The notes: generated by a model from the letters alone, not told the origin. Shown: positions 11,401 through 20,733, numbered from the stretch's first letter. The stretch is DNA of 64,000 nucleotides from Patiria miniata (GCF_015706575.1 NW_024037052.1:13876711-13940710), one strand, 5' to 3'. Numbers and translations are program-made.

Positions 11401-14400
11401 CACATTCCCGCATCAAGAGCAAAAAGTTAATTGGGATGCGGCTGAACTCATCGCCCCAATCCAGTTCTTGCACCCAAGACGCATACGAGAAGCCATCGAG
11501 AACCGCAAGCACTACACAGTACAAGCACAACACAAGACATCGGATTTCACCTCAACGACATCTGGCTCCCACTCCTCCAGACTGATGGGTCTCCTATACC
11601 CTAGGTTCTTTGCTATTACCTAGGACTAATGGGTCTCCTATACCCTAGGTCCTCTGCTATCACCTAGGACTAATGGGTCTCAACATACCTGGGTCCTCCC
11701 TCTATTGAGACTGCAGCCCTACTGTTCCACTTTAGTGGACACACCAAGCTTGGACGCCTTACAGGCGCTACCGTTAGTTGAGGATACCCTTCGGCATCTC
11801 ATTTGCACCAGAAGAATTCCAGCGCAGGCTCCTTGAGTGCCTAAAAGGCCTGGAAAACATCGCAGTGATCGCAGATGACATCCTAGTCTACGGCTCAGGA
11901 GAAACGCAGGGAATCGATCACAAGGACACATTAACATTTCAAGGTGTATTGCTTAATTGCCAAACCTGAATCAAAAAAAGGTCGATAAGACTATTGACCG
12001 TTTTGTCATTGTCATGTTTTTGTATTAAAAACAACACTCTAAAAATAAAGCAACTAACCGTTTATCGCTTTTTACAATTAAAAAAAAATTAACAAAAAGG
12101 TCATTGTTTTTTGTGACTTAATACCGTTTGACCGTTTAACAAAACTGTAAAACGACAAAACAGTCAATGGTTCGTTGGCTGCGTTTGTTTTTGAGAAAAT
12201 TTAAAACGGTAAAACGAAATAACGGTATGTACCGGGATTTAAATCCTTAAGACCATAGGTCATCACTTAGTATAGAAAGATCACTCTTGCAGTTTAATTG
12301 TTAAAGTTGTTGTTGTTACTCAGGTCGTCTTAAGCTTAAATTGTTACTAAGCTGTGTTAAAGATTTAAAGCTGTTCCAAATACGTTCTAGTGTTAAAGCG
12401 TTCATATTCTTTGCTGAATTGTTTCTAAAAGATTAGTATTACTGATCACCACTGTTTACACCCAGTCTCATGTGATAGTTCAGCAAGCAAAATTTAGCAC
12501 CGACTGCTCCTTATCTTAAGGAAGGGCATGTTATGGAGTGTCATTATGCGGCCAACGTATCTCTATTGTACGATGTGATTACGGGCTATTGATAAACCAC
12601 TTTGAGTGAATGCTGCATTTGAGTCATGCTGTCTTTAGAACAATGAGTACCTACCGTACTTGCCCCGTGGCATAAGCGCGCAAATGGATCCCCTCACACA
12701 GTGGTTATCCTTTCTCACACACTGACCATCGCATTATAGTAAAGGTATTACTCGCGTAGGTCATAACACGGTACCCTCCCAAACTTTTAGTATGGGCTCT
12801 GCGCACAGGTTTCCCCCTCAACGGAAGAAAGGGAGCGTTGGGGGGGGGGGGGGGGGGGAGAGAGAGAGAGAGAGAGACAGTAATAATACTGGGTTGATGA
12901 GAAATGAATATGGTTGTGCGGTCTCACCATTTGGGGTTCGCTATGCGGGCCGCCATGTTTGCACATTCTATTCATGCATGCTTGTACATACAGAACGTGC
13001 TGTTCGTGACACAGAATATACGCCTGTCACCCTGTCCTTCTTTGTTCCTCCTATCATTATTCTTTCCATAGCCCTCTCCGTCACCCTTCGTGTTTTTTTT
13101 CTCTAGACGTTTGGTGGTAGCACCATATCCATTGACAATCAAAATTAACCCCGTAATTATTGCGTTGGAAAGCGTCACGAAATCTACCCAGAGAATCGAT
13201 CTGATTTGCCGACAATGAGTGTCAAAATAATTAGGATTCGAGCGTAATACGACTGCCTTAGCTAGCTACAGTACATGGGCATATGTGACTTGAGCTCTAT
13301 GGGTTATGCTACATAAAATGATGTTCACTACTCGGATTCCTTAATAAAAGGTTGACACGTCTCACCCCGTGTCAAATCCGTGCCAAGTGAGCTGACAAGC
13401 TCGTGCCATAAGGTAGCAGGTCACCTCACTAAAGTGAAGCAAGGCTGGTGACGTTATGACTAAGAAACTGACGATGATGATTAATAATTATGTTGTTATT
13501 GTGCCATTACTTTTTCAGCGAATTAGTTGGTGACGGATTCGCCCAGTCAATAAATGTGACGCGTGATCTGGCCGACATATTAAGCATTTCGGGATTTAAG
13601 TGTGACAAGCCCAAGACTGTGGATTGGGATTGTAAGCCCTGCCCACAGGGCACATACGGAAACTCCTGGTATAACAACAGCTGTACTGCATGCCCTCCAG
13701 GTAAAACAGCCAATTCCAAGGACAAGTGTAAATCTAAAGCTTCGATTAATTCATGGAGTGAAGGTGACTGCAAAGTTTCTGATCATGACGTGTTTCTTAT
13801 TAGCCATCATGGGAGAAAATTGAAAATCGTTGCAGTCAATTGTGTTTGAAGATGGATTGAAAGGCGGGGAGTTGAAGTTTGGCGGCAATATTTGGGTTGT
13901 CTGTCTGTTTTCCCTTTTCCATTTGGTGTATGCTACATGATTGTGTAAAATGTCCGACCAAAGATGAGTTTGTCATAATTATGTTAAACCAAGTTTGTCT
14001 CGGATTTTTGTTTTCTCCTTGCAATACAGGGGGCTTTTACCAAATCAAGACGGGGCAAGTGGCTGACCCCTCTCAAAGTATCAACTGTCAGAGATGCAAC
14101 AATGGCACCTACGTAACGCCTGAGGCGCACCCTGGTACCAGTCCTGCGAATTGCACGGTGTGTCCTACGGGTACCAATAAGAACCTTCACGCTGGCTTCC
14201 GAGCCTGTCCGTGTCTGCATGACTACTACCGTACTGACCGCTTCGGTGAATGCAATCCATGTCCGACTGAAGGAGTCAACTGCTCAGATGAATATCAACA
14301 CCTACTGCCTGGCTTCTGGTGGACCTGGGACTGGGGTTTATCGGATGATAACTACCTATCCTACGAGCGATTTGTCCAAAATGTGCGCACTGAAGATCTC

Positions 14401-16264
14401 GACTATGACAACACAAGCAAGCGGTTTGGGGGCGTGTTACCCAAAGTGCATAAATGTACTCGCAGTGAGTCGTGCGTGAATGCTGTGCTGGGCGGTATCA
14501 ACGCAACATGCGAGGAAGGCTACACGGGTTGGCTTTGCTCCCAATGCAGTCTTTACTATTACCCATGGTTCGATCACTGCTTCGAGTGTCCCAAATGGTG
14601 GTGGTTCCTGCTTGAAGTCATTGCTGTATGCATGGCCATTGCTCTGATTGTCATCATCATAGCTTGGCAGGTGCGAAAGGTCAGAAGAAGCGGTCGGTCT
14701 GCCGTCAGCATGCTGCTTGCTCGAGGGAAGATCCTACTGGGTTTCTACCAGGTCATGGGGGAGATATTCTCAGCGCTGGATGAAATTGCCTGGCCGAATA
14801 TATTAACGAGCGTTGGCTCTGTCTTTAGACTGTTGGAGGTGAACATCATGCGGTTGTTTATCAGTCCAAGATGTTATGTTCCCAACTTCACTTATCCTAA
14901 CATTTACATTGAGTTCTTGGCCGGCATTAGTTTTGTGGTGTTCGTTCCGCTTGCAGCCTGGTGTTTTTACAAATCTAAGATGTGTTACCTGAAAGCAAAG
15001 AAAACATCTTTTGTGAAACAAACGGCTCTTCTATCGCAGACCAAGCAGAGGTGTTACTTGTTTGTGGTGATACTGCTCTTTATTTCCTATCCCAGCCTGT
15101 CTAGTGTTATCATCACGTTATTGCCCTCTGGGTGTCACGTCTTTTACGTGGACGAAAACAACACCCTCAATGTGACCAGACTTCGAGCTGATTACTCGAT
15201 CGATTGCCAAACAGAGCAGCATGTTCAATTCAACTACGCAGCTGAGGTCTTCCTCTTCTACGTTGTTGGGTTTCCCTTGGTGTTGTTTCTCCTCTTGTGG
15301 TGGAACATCAGAAAACGGAAGAAGACCGGGGCTGTCGGTGGTAGACAGGAAAGTGAGGATCAGTATTTGCTCCATACTGCTAGTCGATGTCGTTTGAATG
15401 CCGGTTCTGTCGCCAGTTACAGAAACGAGGTGCCTGATGAGACAGACGATGAAATCATACAAACGGGGCCGCCAAGTCAGGCTGAATTCAATTGGGAGAG
15501 TTTCCTGTGTGAGAATTACAAGCCAAGGTTCTGGTACTGGGAGATTCTGGAGCTGGCGCGTAAGATTGTCCAGACGCTGTTTGTGCTGTTATACGGGCCC
15601 GACGATCACTTCACCATGTTCGCCACCATAGTCATATCGGTGGGCTTTCTGCTCCTGCATGCTTACGTCAAACCCATGAAGGTTGCTGCCGAGCATCGTC
15701 TGCAGATGTGCTCGCTTGGTACCATCTTCCTGAACCTGTTGGCTGCGTCGCTGCTTCTGTTGCCGAGCGAGGATGCTCAATCAAGCCAGAATAGAAAGGA
15801 TGTCCTTTCTGTTATTCTTGTGCTGATGAACCTCAGTGTCATCGTATTTGTCATTGGTAAGAATCTATTTCCATCTACCTAGTTGTTGAATCCAAACGAT
15901 CTGTTTACATCTTGCAGCTGACGATAATATTCTGAGTAAAACAAAACAATGAATCTTTGTTTGGTATTAAAATTTGGTCATAAGAGCTTTATAAAATCAG
16001 AACATTACATAACAAAAGTCTAGTTACAATAAAACTGATATCTTTCCATCTGCTTTCATCGCTATAGCTAGCTTGATCTGGACCGGCGTGAAGGCTATAT
16101 GGCGTCATGGCTGCTTGCATCGCTTAGGATCGTGCATCGCTGGGGCGTGGGCTGGTGTTACATGTTGTGGACCTCGCCATCGTGGGCTGGAGGTGAACAG
16201 CAATGTCTACGATGGCAACGACGAACAGGATTCATACACAAAGACATACAACTTTGAATACTAG
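2357..16264 (+). CDS. LRR - GCC2/GCC3 cysteine-rich - multi-pass membrane receptor (5' end not found)
   Basis: Proposed exons: 2357-2449, 2719-2781 (weak), 3857-3928, 4177-4248, 4933-5007, 5663-5806, 6989-7057, 8211-8285, 8402-8473, 9369-9425, 10556-10615, 13519-13700, 14030-15856 and 16068-16264. All have AG acceptors and GT donors, mostly GTAAGT or GTGAGT. LRR exons are all phase 2, the 13519 exon ends in phase 1, and the joined frame (1018 codons plus stop) is open throughout. The N-terminal third is LRRs (pattern L..N.L..IP...F....L..L, decaying toward the end). Then come CPQGTYG- and CPTGT-type ephrin-receptor-like repeats, a Cys-rich juxtamembrane region, and 7-8 hydrophobic segments starting at WWWFLLEVIAVC, with a basic loop and a conserved-looking FWYWEILELARKIVQTLF stretch before the last helices. 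The likely role is a surface receptor or sensor; the ligand is unknown. No signal peptide or N-cap exon was found, so the start lies upstream or was missed. Topology and function are inference. Confidence 0.8.
2719..2781 (+). CDS. Candidate degenerate LRR exon
   Basis: 63 nt with AG acceptor, CT|GTAAGT donor and matching phase 2. The reading (QSQQLKGFFPQVKGFFPL) only loosely fits an LRR. It is kept because phases and donor match its neighbours, but it could be chance. Confidence 0.3.
3253..3314. repeat. Hairpin, GCACACTC...GAGTGTGC
   Basis: Inverted arms around TGTGGGATATC and GATATCCCACA with a short loop. A small foldback relic in an intron. Confidence 0.6.
3546..3664. mobile_element. Short palindromic MITE
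   Basis: Arms AACAATTGTTGACTGCTGTG (left) and its near-perfect complement ending at 3664, about 27 bp each. The centre holds a second small palindrome, GCATAGCACC / GGTGCTATGC. Confidence 0.65.
3857..3928 (+). CDS. LRR exon, 72 nt
   Basis: Reads SFSENKLQRIYPGAFHGV... and ends CT|GTAAGT. Taking the acceptor at 3855-3856 gives exactly 24 residues. The AG at 3864-3865, with a better pyrimidine tract, would shorten the exon by 9 nt in the same frame. Confidence 0.65.
4177..4248 (+). CDS. LRR exon, 72 nt
   Basis: Reads YLKKNELTFLPSNMFENS... between TTTCAG and CT|GTAAGT. Clean 24-residue LRR, phase 2. Confidence 0.8.
4933..5007 (+). CDS. LRR exon, 75 nt
   Basis: Reads RLSNNKIDSAGLPEDTFHN... between TTTCAG and CT|GTAAGT. 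25-residue LRR, phase 2. Confidence 0.8.
5080..5480 (+). mobile_element. Possible solo LTR fossil
   Basis: Begins TGTAGCGAAATTTGGGG and contains a strong TATATAAG box at 5226-5233, followed by a transcript-start-like region, all inside an intron. This is how many invertebrate LTRs look. The right end was not pinned and no second copy lies in the window. It might instead be an internal promoter of the host gene. Confidence 0.3.
5663..5806 (+). CDS. Double LRR exon, 144 nt
   Basis: Two repeats in one exon: DLSSNRLTSIPTGLF... then YLQRNKISVLHDKVFAGL.... Acceptor TTTTTAG, donor CT|GTGAGT. The best LRR match in the gene; it sets the phase-2 rule for the others. Confidence 0.85.
6080..6605. mobile_element. 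Foldback element with diverged arms
   Basis: GCCAATTTTC..ATGTTCAT near 6078-6105 pairs with the complement of 6570-6605 (ATGAACAT..GGAAATTGGCC). Further weaker pairing (TTCGTCTGAAATT against the complement near 6550) continues inward. No coding content. Confidence 0.5.
6989..7057 (+). CDS. LRR exon, 69 nt
   Basis: Reads MIFDNPLTALVDWLFYETQL.. between TTTTAG and CT|GTGAGT; diverged LRR. Confidence 0.7.
7130..8050 (-). mobile_element. LINE reverse-transcriptase relic (CR1/L2-like)
   Basis: On the minus strand, reading from about 8000 downward, HADDVQLF stands at the RT catalytic box. It is followed by TVDPTRPGD, LFQLSQCVKELQSWM and LWMNPDKT, the usual order in CR1/L2-type LINEs. Further down, SKVDYNCLLLNGVF matches the later SK(L/V)DYCNSLL block. 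A stop follows the F of the catalytic box, another follows PAH, and the frame shifts before SKVDY, so it is dead. It lies antisense in an intron of the LRR gene. 5' end unknown. Confidence 0.75.
8211..8285 (+). CDS. Diverged LRR-like exon, 75 nt
   Basis: Reads YIFQTELSSIGERPFATM.. between TTAG and GT|GTGAGT, phase 2. Confidence 0.65.
8402..8473 (+). CDS. Diverged LRR-like exon, 72 nt
   Basis: Reads SLYGSRLRMISDAVWQDL.. and ends NHCYV at GT|GTAAGT. The Cys near the end recurs two exons on. Confidence 0.7.
9369..9425 (+). CDS. Short LRR-like exon, 57 nt
   Basis: Reads AIENILEFAPVTNRTDLK between TTCTTCAG and AT|GTGAGT, phase 2. Starting at the next AG (9370) would hit a stop, so the first acceptor is chosen. 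Confidence 0.6.
9736..9841 (+). repeat. LTR-like fragment, copy 1
   Basis: Starts TGTTATGGAGTGGCATTATG and matches 12530-12634 over about 105 bp. Read as a fossil LTR start. It is cut on the right by the foldback array at 9842. Confidence 0.5.
9842..10380. repeat. Foldback array of TCCGAAGGTTC units
   Basis: The left half repeats GTCCGAAGGTTCGATA-type units; the right half repeats the complement (GAACCTTCGGACTA). The turn-over is near 10145. This makes one large imperfect hairpin of short units inside an intron. Confidence 0.8.
10556..10615 (+). CDS. Short exon whose donor lies in a MITE end
   Basis: Reads VSAIDNVLYAVNNCTYMYTG, with acceptor CGCAG and donor GG|GTAAGT. The donor lies in the terminal repeat of the foldback element at 10612-11110. 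A weaker donor, AT|GTATAC after 10606, is 9 nt upstream in the same phase and may be the older one. Confidence 0.55.
10612..11110. mobile_element. Near-perfect palindromic MITE with TA target duplication
   Basis: Left end CAGGGTAAGTAAAAAAA and right end complement CAGGGTGAGTAAAAAAA, each flanked by TA (10610-10611 and 11111-11112). The arms pair along most of the 499 bp (for example GAACTTCACTAAAACAAT with its complement, and TTTTCGTTTTGCTG with its complement). The TA duplication and CAGGG ends suggest a Tc1/mariner-derived foldback MITE. Confidence 0.8.
11113..11600 (+). mobile_element. Penelope-like element fragment with GIY-YIG domain
   Basis: A VTLPYIGPASHHLQRTLRQAG-like block is followed by KDKQHSSPKPGVYRIPCECG and then VYI.ET.RNLPTRLMEHR. 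This is the linker plus GIY-YIG endonuclease order of Penelope-like retroelements. No RT is left beside it and the fragment is inactive. Confidence 0.75.
11580..11700 (+). repeat. Tandem repeat, three units
   Basis: Unit of about 52 bp containing ACTAATGGGTCTCCTATACC and CTAGGTCCTCTGCTATCACC. Follows directly on the Penelope fragment and may be its 3' tail. Confidence 0.7.
11715..11930 (+). mobile_element. Ty3/Gypsy reverse-transcriptase fossil
   Basis: A short piece reading IPFGISFAPEEFQRRL and then IADDILVYG is clearly part of a Gypsy RT. It is a broken, isolated fossil; nothing else of this element was recognised beside it. Confidence 0.8.
11930..12240. mobile_element. 3' part of the ACCGTTT transposon, second copy
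   Basis: Matches 1473-1775 throughout (GCTTAATTGCC, GACTATTGACCGTTTTGTCA, ATAACGGTATGT). The right end reads CCGGGATTTAAATCC, which shows the terminal repeat extends further out than the first copy suggests. Confidence 0.75.
12520..12640 (+). repeat. LTR-like fragment, copy 2, with purine tract
   Basis: TGTTATGGAGTGTCATTATG begins right after AAGGAAGGGCA, a plausible polypurine tract, and matches 9736-9841. Read as the start of a fossil 3' LTR. The rest is not delimited. Confidence 0.45.
12840..12878. repeat. G-run plus (GA)n microsatellite
   Basis: About 19 G in a row followed by about ten GA units. No gene lies between here and the exon at 13519. Confidence 0.9.
13519..13700 (+). CDS. Exon with first GCC2/GCC3 cysteine-rich repeat
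   Basis: Begins by completing the split Gly codon (GG|C), then reads ELVGDGFAQSINVTRD..., and ends with CKPCPQGTYGNSW...CTACPPG at G|GTAAAA (phase 1). The CPQGTYG pattern is typical of GCC2/GCC3 repeats. Confidence 0.8.
14030..15856 (+). CDS. Main exon: Cys-rich ectodomain and membrane segments
   Basis: Acceptor AATACAG, donor ATTG|GTAAGA, phase 1 both ends. Residues 1-190 carry further GCC2/GCC3-like repeats (GGFYQIKTGQV.., CTVCPTGTNKN..) and Cys pairs with several NxS/T sites. The first membrane helix starts at about codon 188. About six more hydrophobic segments follow, with a hydrophilic loop (around 15310-15480) between the fourth and fifth. The open frame also extends upstream to 13879, but that part is intron: the acceptor keeps the phase and starts on the domain. 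Confidence 0.85.
16068..16264 (+). CDS. Last exon: end of final membrane segment and short tail
   Basis: Acceptor GCTATAG, completing the split codon as Ala. Reads ASLIWTGVKAIWRHGC..., with a Cys-containing tail and acidic or Tyr-rich end (NVYDGNDEQDSYTKTYNFEY), then stop TAG. Its hydrophobic start continues the last helix of the previous exon. Confidence 0.75.
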
Positions 16265-16455
16265 ACCTGATTGTGTAGGTTTCACATGCAATTTAGAGTC
16301 AACCGAATGCAGTGCAAAGGGGCTCCTTAATAGTGCTTCCTGAAGAACAGTTGATAGTAATTACTCAAGAACAGTTGATTGTCACATCTAAAAAACAATT
16401 GATATTAATTCCTCAAGAACAGTTGATAGCAAAGAATATTTGAGGAATTCCAGCG

Positions 16456-16976
16456 CTTTTAAAGGGAATGTACAACATTTGCTTTTGCTGAAATTTTCAG
16501 AAATAAATGGATTATGAGGATTACTATGTTATCGCAAAAAATGTTAAAATAACTTGTTTCACGTTTTGGGCTTGTAGATGTTGGAAAAACCAAGAAAACC
16601 AATCATGTTCTTGTAGTCTGATTCCCCGACCCCACTTAAGATGAAACGGAGCAATTTATAGACTTTTGGGAATTGTAAGGTCAGAGAATCAGTCTAGCAG
16701 GCTTGTACCCTTTCACTGGTGTGCAATCAATTGCAAAGAAAACAATGAAAAACTAATTATGAAAAATTAGAAGCAGGTTTTGAAAAAAACCCAGTTTTTT
16801 CCAACGCTGGTCGGCCGACCAGCGTTGGAAAAATACCATTTTTCTTGAGAATGATAGCACACCAGGAGCCACGATTTTACAGGATGCTTTAGACTGTCAT
16901 TCCCTAACAATCCAGTAAGGTATTTCATGATCATTTCGTTTTGTGATGTTTGCAAATGTTGTATCTTCCCTTTAAG
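16456..16976. mobile_element. MITE of the TTTAAAGGGAATG family, copy 1
   Basis: Ends CTTTTAAAGGGAATGTACAA and the complement of GTATCTTCCCTTTAAG, both followed inward by CATTTGC or its complement. The centre is a perfect palindrome, CCAACGCTGGTCGGCC and its complement (16795-16834). A diverged, inverted copy lies at 22457-22991. Confidence 0.75.
16502..16507 (+). promoter_or_regulatory. Candidate poly(A) signal of the LRR gene
   Basis: First AATAAA after the stop at 16264, about 240 nt downstream. It lies inside the MITE at 16456-16976, so if used, the transposon supplies the 3' end. Confidence 0.3.
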
Positions 16977-17562
16977 TCCAGCAGGAAATTCCAATGGCCA
17001 TTCCACTGGTCAGGAATGTGGTTGGACTTCAGCACGAAATCCATGTGCGGGACCAAAAGTTCGTTGCAACAAAAGGGGGACTATACGTAGGACGATCACG
17101 GGCTATTGGCCTATTTTACTTAAAGTGAATTGCTTGAACTTTAAAGTATTTACGAATTCTTAACAATAATAATTCCTCAAGAACAGCTGAAAGTAATTTC
17201 TCAAGAGCAGTTGATAATAATTCCGCAAGAACAGTTGATAGAACAGCTGATAGTAAGTCCTCATGATGACGGGGTGTCAGCTCACCTCGGATCTAGGTTG
17301 TCTGTTAATTCGGTACGGGCAATAATGAGCGGATTGCGGAAGAAACTAGTTCATGGTTTCGTTCTTAAAGTTTTCTAGTTTAATGTAAAAACATTAACTC
17401 AAATTACCTAAATATCCAGACGCCTATTTTGTATGTTCATCAGTACACCTAGTGGTGTGGTTGCTTTCAATATAATTTTTGTTTAGAGGTAATGGGTTCC
17501 ACTGTAAAGTTTATGATTAATTTGGAATGTAGGCTTATAATATTTGTAAATAATGTTTGTAA

Positions 17563-19000
17563 TATAGGTTTTCCCGGTTATATTAAAACTTGTATCACAC
17601 GAATTCCCTATATATATCGATACTTTAATTTCGTCCCCGAACATTACCAAGCTTAATTCTTAATTTAAATTTCAAAAAGCCACCTCTAGATTTCATTTAA
17701 GGCTCAGTATAATTAACAAATTTTAGCATACCAATTCGTCCTAAATTTGTAAAATTCGTCTTGTGTAGCAATCGGCGTTGAATTGAAAAAGCAAATGCGT
17801 TTTTTTGTCATTCGTTTTACTGTTGCAGTCGTTAGATTTCGTTTCTGGTGACTCAAAATGTTACAATTAGAAATTGTGCAAAATCTTTGGACTTAATTAA
17901 AGACTTGTGCGCATTAATAAATTATAATTTCAACATATATTCCCTTAATGTATAAATAACTACGGGGCTCTGGAAGTGCCATCCGACTTGTTCAGATACT
18001 AAATTATTTTATCCCAGGATAACGACATAATACAGACAACATGACGACATCCTGAGATGATTGATTAGGGGATGGCGACATCCTGAAAGTAGGATGACAA
18101 CATCTCGAAATAATTTATTATGGGACGACAACATCCTGAAAATAGGATGACGATATCCTGATATAATTTATTATGGCATGGCTTCAATGCACCCTGTGAT
18201 GAATTATGTCATGATGTCGTCACCCTGCTTCCAGGATTGCGTCATCCCATAACAAACTATTGTTTCGAGTAGCAATCGGCGTTAAGTTAAAAAAAAAAGC
18301 AAATTCGTTTTCCGTCATTCGTTTCAATGTTGTTGTCATTACATTTCATTTCCGGTGACTTAAAACGTAACGATTAGAAAATGTGCCCAAATCTTTGGAT
18401 CTATTTAAAGAATTGTGCGCATTAATACCATTTTATTTTCAACATATATTTAGTAGATAACTGTAAGGTTTGAATCTTCTTTTTCTGTGTTTCACAATCA
18501 TCATTAGAATCAGTTAAAAACCTTGAACAATATGCTGTTTACTTATAACATGAAAATTAAGCATAAGGATCAAACACCTTCGTAATTTTGCTATTTGATG
18601 AATAAAACCACAGAAGTTAGGTCTGTCTATCAAAGAGCAATATTACGAAGGTGTTTGATCTTAATGCTTAATTTCCATGTCATAAGTAAAGAGCATATTG
18701 TGAAAGGTCTATTCCTGATTCTAATGTTAATTGTGAAACACAGAAAGGAGATTTGAAAATCACAGCTAAGGCCCAAAAAAGTCTCCGGTTTCTGGTATGG
18801 AGCTTGCCAAAAATTTCACAAATTTCGGACGAATCGGTATGCTAAAAATCTGAATTATACTGAACCTTTAATGAAATCTAGTGGTGGCTTTCTGAAATTC
18901 AAATTGAAAATTGAGCTTGGCGATGTTCGGGGATGAAATTAAAGTATCGATGAAAGGAATTTGTGTGATAGAAGTGTTAAAATAACCTGGGAAACCTATA
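17563..19000. mobile_element. 1.4-kb inverted-repeat element
   Basis: Left arm from TATAGGTTTTCCCGG and right arm ending CCTGGGAAACCTATA pair over about 200 bp (TATCGATACTTTAATTTC, CCCCGAACAT, AAATTTGT blocks). Inside are a 180-bp direct repeat (17765-17945 and 18270-18452, both starting GCAATCGGCGTT), a stretch of ACATCCTGA / TCAGGATGT-type units (18010-18240) and an inner palindrome (18470-18770). It has no open frame, so it is non-autonomous. TA is the likely target duplication. Confidence 0.75.
18470..18770. repeat. Inner palindrome of the 1.4-kb element
   Basis: Arms GTGTTTCACAAT...GATCAAACACCTTCGTAAT and their complements turn over near 18610. Possibly a separate foldback MITE nested in the larger one. 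Confidence 0.7.
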
Positions 19001-19669
19001 GTATCCTGTCAATTCCTTAAGGTGTATTTTCACTGATTTGTAATTGGTATATGTAATTAATGTTTCGCATGTAAATTCAATATCCTTGATTGATGGCTAC
19101 AACAAAACTGCAGATATTAATTCACCAGGTAAGATTGGAATTGCAGAGTTAGCTTCGGTGGAAAAACTGTGCCTGGAACAAGACAAGCACCCCACCAGAA
19201 GCGAATTCAGCCCCTCCCTCTTTTTCCTGACTGTATAGATGCTTGTAAAACCTCACTCAAGACAATGCAATTACAGTAAAAATAGTCCAAGAGCGCACAT
19301 ATTCAATTAAATATGGTTATTCACCGTTTTAGTGGCACAGTGCACAATGGACCAGCTTTAGCCCTGATATTGGCGTTTAATTCGGGATAATCTCATACTT
19401 TGAACTTTGGGCCAAGTTGAAACTTTAGAAAGTCTGATTCAAACGTGACATCCAGTCACTTAGTCGGTCAGGTTAAAAAAAAATTACATGTATTACATAG
19501 GCTGGCCTCTTCTCGGAGTTAACCCCACCCTCAAACGTTTCTGTCTGTTCTATTTTTAAGCACAATAACATCAGCATGTTTGAAGCCTGGTATGATTTTT
19601 TTCGATGAAAACTGACATGATGGACAGTGTCTCAAATTGTAAAATCCATAACAATCTAAATCGACTAAT

Positions 19670-20240
19670 GCAAAACAGTTGACAGTAATTCCTCAGTATG
19701 ATTAGGGGGTACTAGCTCCATTCGGAGCTAGGTTGCTTACAGCAACTGGTACAATATTAATATCCTTGGTATAATTTGCCTGTAAATTGGTTGGTGTGAC
19801 AGCACCATAATGAACAAAAGACGCAAGTTCACGATTTTTCCCACAAGTTTCGTAGTTTAATGTTAACGTTTACAAAAATAATCAACGTATACCCAGACGC
19901 AAAGTGGTTGGTTGCCGTGAATACAGTTTTTGTTTAGAAGTGGTGGCTGTCACTGTGGAGTTATAATTAATTTGCGGTGTATTCAATGTTTTTACATTAT
20001 GTAAACGCTATTAGTTTGTTCAATTTTATTTCTGATTTGCATTGTTATTTTGTAAGTATTTTTTTAATGTAACTTTTGAAACAACATGCAGATTTTAGTT
20101 CGCCACGTAAGATTTGAATTGCAGATTTAGCTTGAGTGAATAACGGTGTCTGGAACAGCACCGGCACCCCTTCATCAGCGAATTAAGCCCCGCCCATTTC
20201 TTCCTCAGGCTGAATCTGCCACTGTGTGTGTTTGACTGTA
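19670..20240. repeat. Tandem duplication, copy B (unsplit)
   Basis: Continuous counterpart of copy A (17225-17560 plus 19005-19260). It lacks the inverted-repeat insertion and so preserves the pre-insertion order. Confidence 0.6.
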
Positions 20241-20733
20241 TGATGGGTTGTATTCATTCGCTCATATGTTAATAAATGATAACGACGCAACAAAACTGGT
20301 CCCAGAAAACTCAAAATTACATTCAACCCATTCAGAACGTTTGTTGAGCCTTTTCATGTATATGTGGCCTATAGTTAGCTTGAGTAACTCCAGCTTAACA
20401 AGCTCATCAGGAATTCACATGTAACGCTGGAGACAGAAGTGAGATCGTAAGAGACCCTTAAAAAACGGCCTCCACGAAATGGTCCTTTGCCCCTCTATCC
20501 AAACCCAGTTTCCATTAAACATACCTCATAACATGCACTCAGTCATTCACGATGCTAATGGTCGACGTCAAAAAGAACAAAAGTTACTAAAATATGAAAA
20601 ATAATGATGATTTCGGTGGCTCTGCTTCAGAAAAATCGTCCAGTGCTGCACTGTCATGGCCGGCTGTGGCGTGGTTATTGCGTGCTTGAGCCGATCAGCC
20701 AATCAGATTAATCCTTGATTATTCATGCTGAGT

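Larger units (their letters stand above)
16345..17262. repeat. Degenerate 24-bp tandem repeat, split by a MITE
   Basis: Units like CTCAAGAACAGTTGATAGTAA run at 16345-16435 and 17165-17262. The piece between contains the MITE at 16456-16976. The same unit appears once more near 19675, at the start of the second duplication copy. Confidence 0.65.
17225..19260. repeat. Tandem duplication, copy A (split by an insertion)
   Basis: 17225-17560 matches 19670-20010 (GATCTAGGTTG against GGAGCTAGGTTG, TTTTTGTTTAGA, AATTAATTTG blocks), and 19005-19260 matches 20011-20240 (CTGATTTG, AACTGCAGAT, CTGTGCCTGGAAC against GTGTCTGGAAC). The 1.4-kb inverted-repeat element sits between the two halves. No coding function is recognised. 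Confidence 0.6.

Noticed and set aside
12792-13106. 104-codon plus-strand open stretch
   Set aside because: Crosses the G-run and (GA)n microsatellite; translated simple repeat.
13879-14029. Upstream start for the 667-codon frame at 13879
   Set aside because: The acceptor at 14028-14029 keeps the phase with the previous exon and begins right at the Cys-rich domain; the upstream part is intron sequence that happens to be open.
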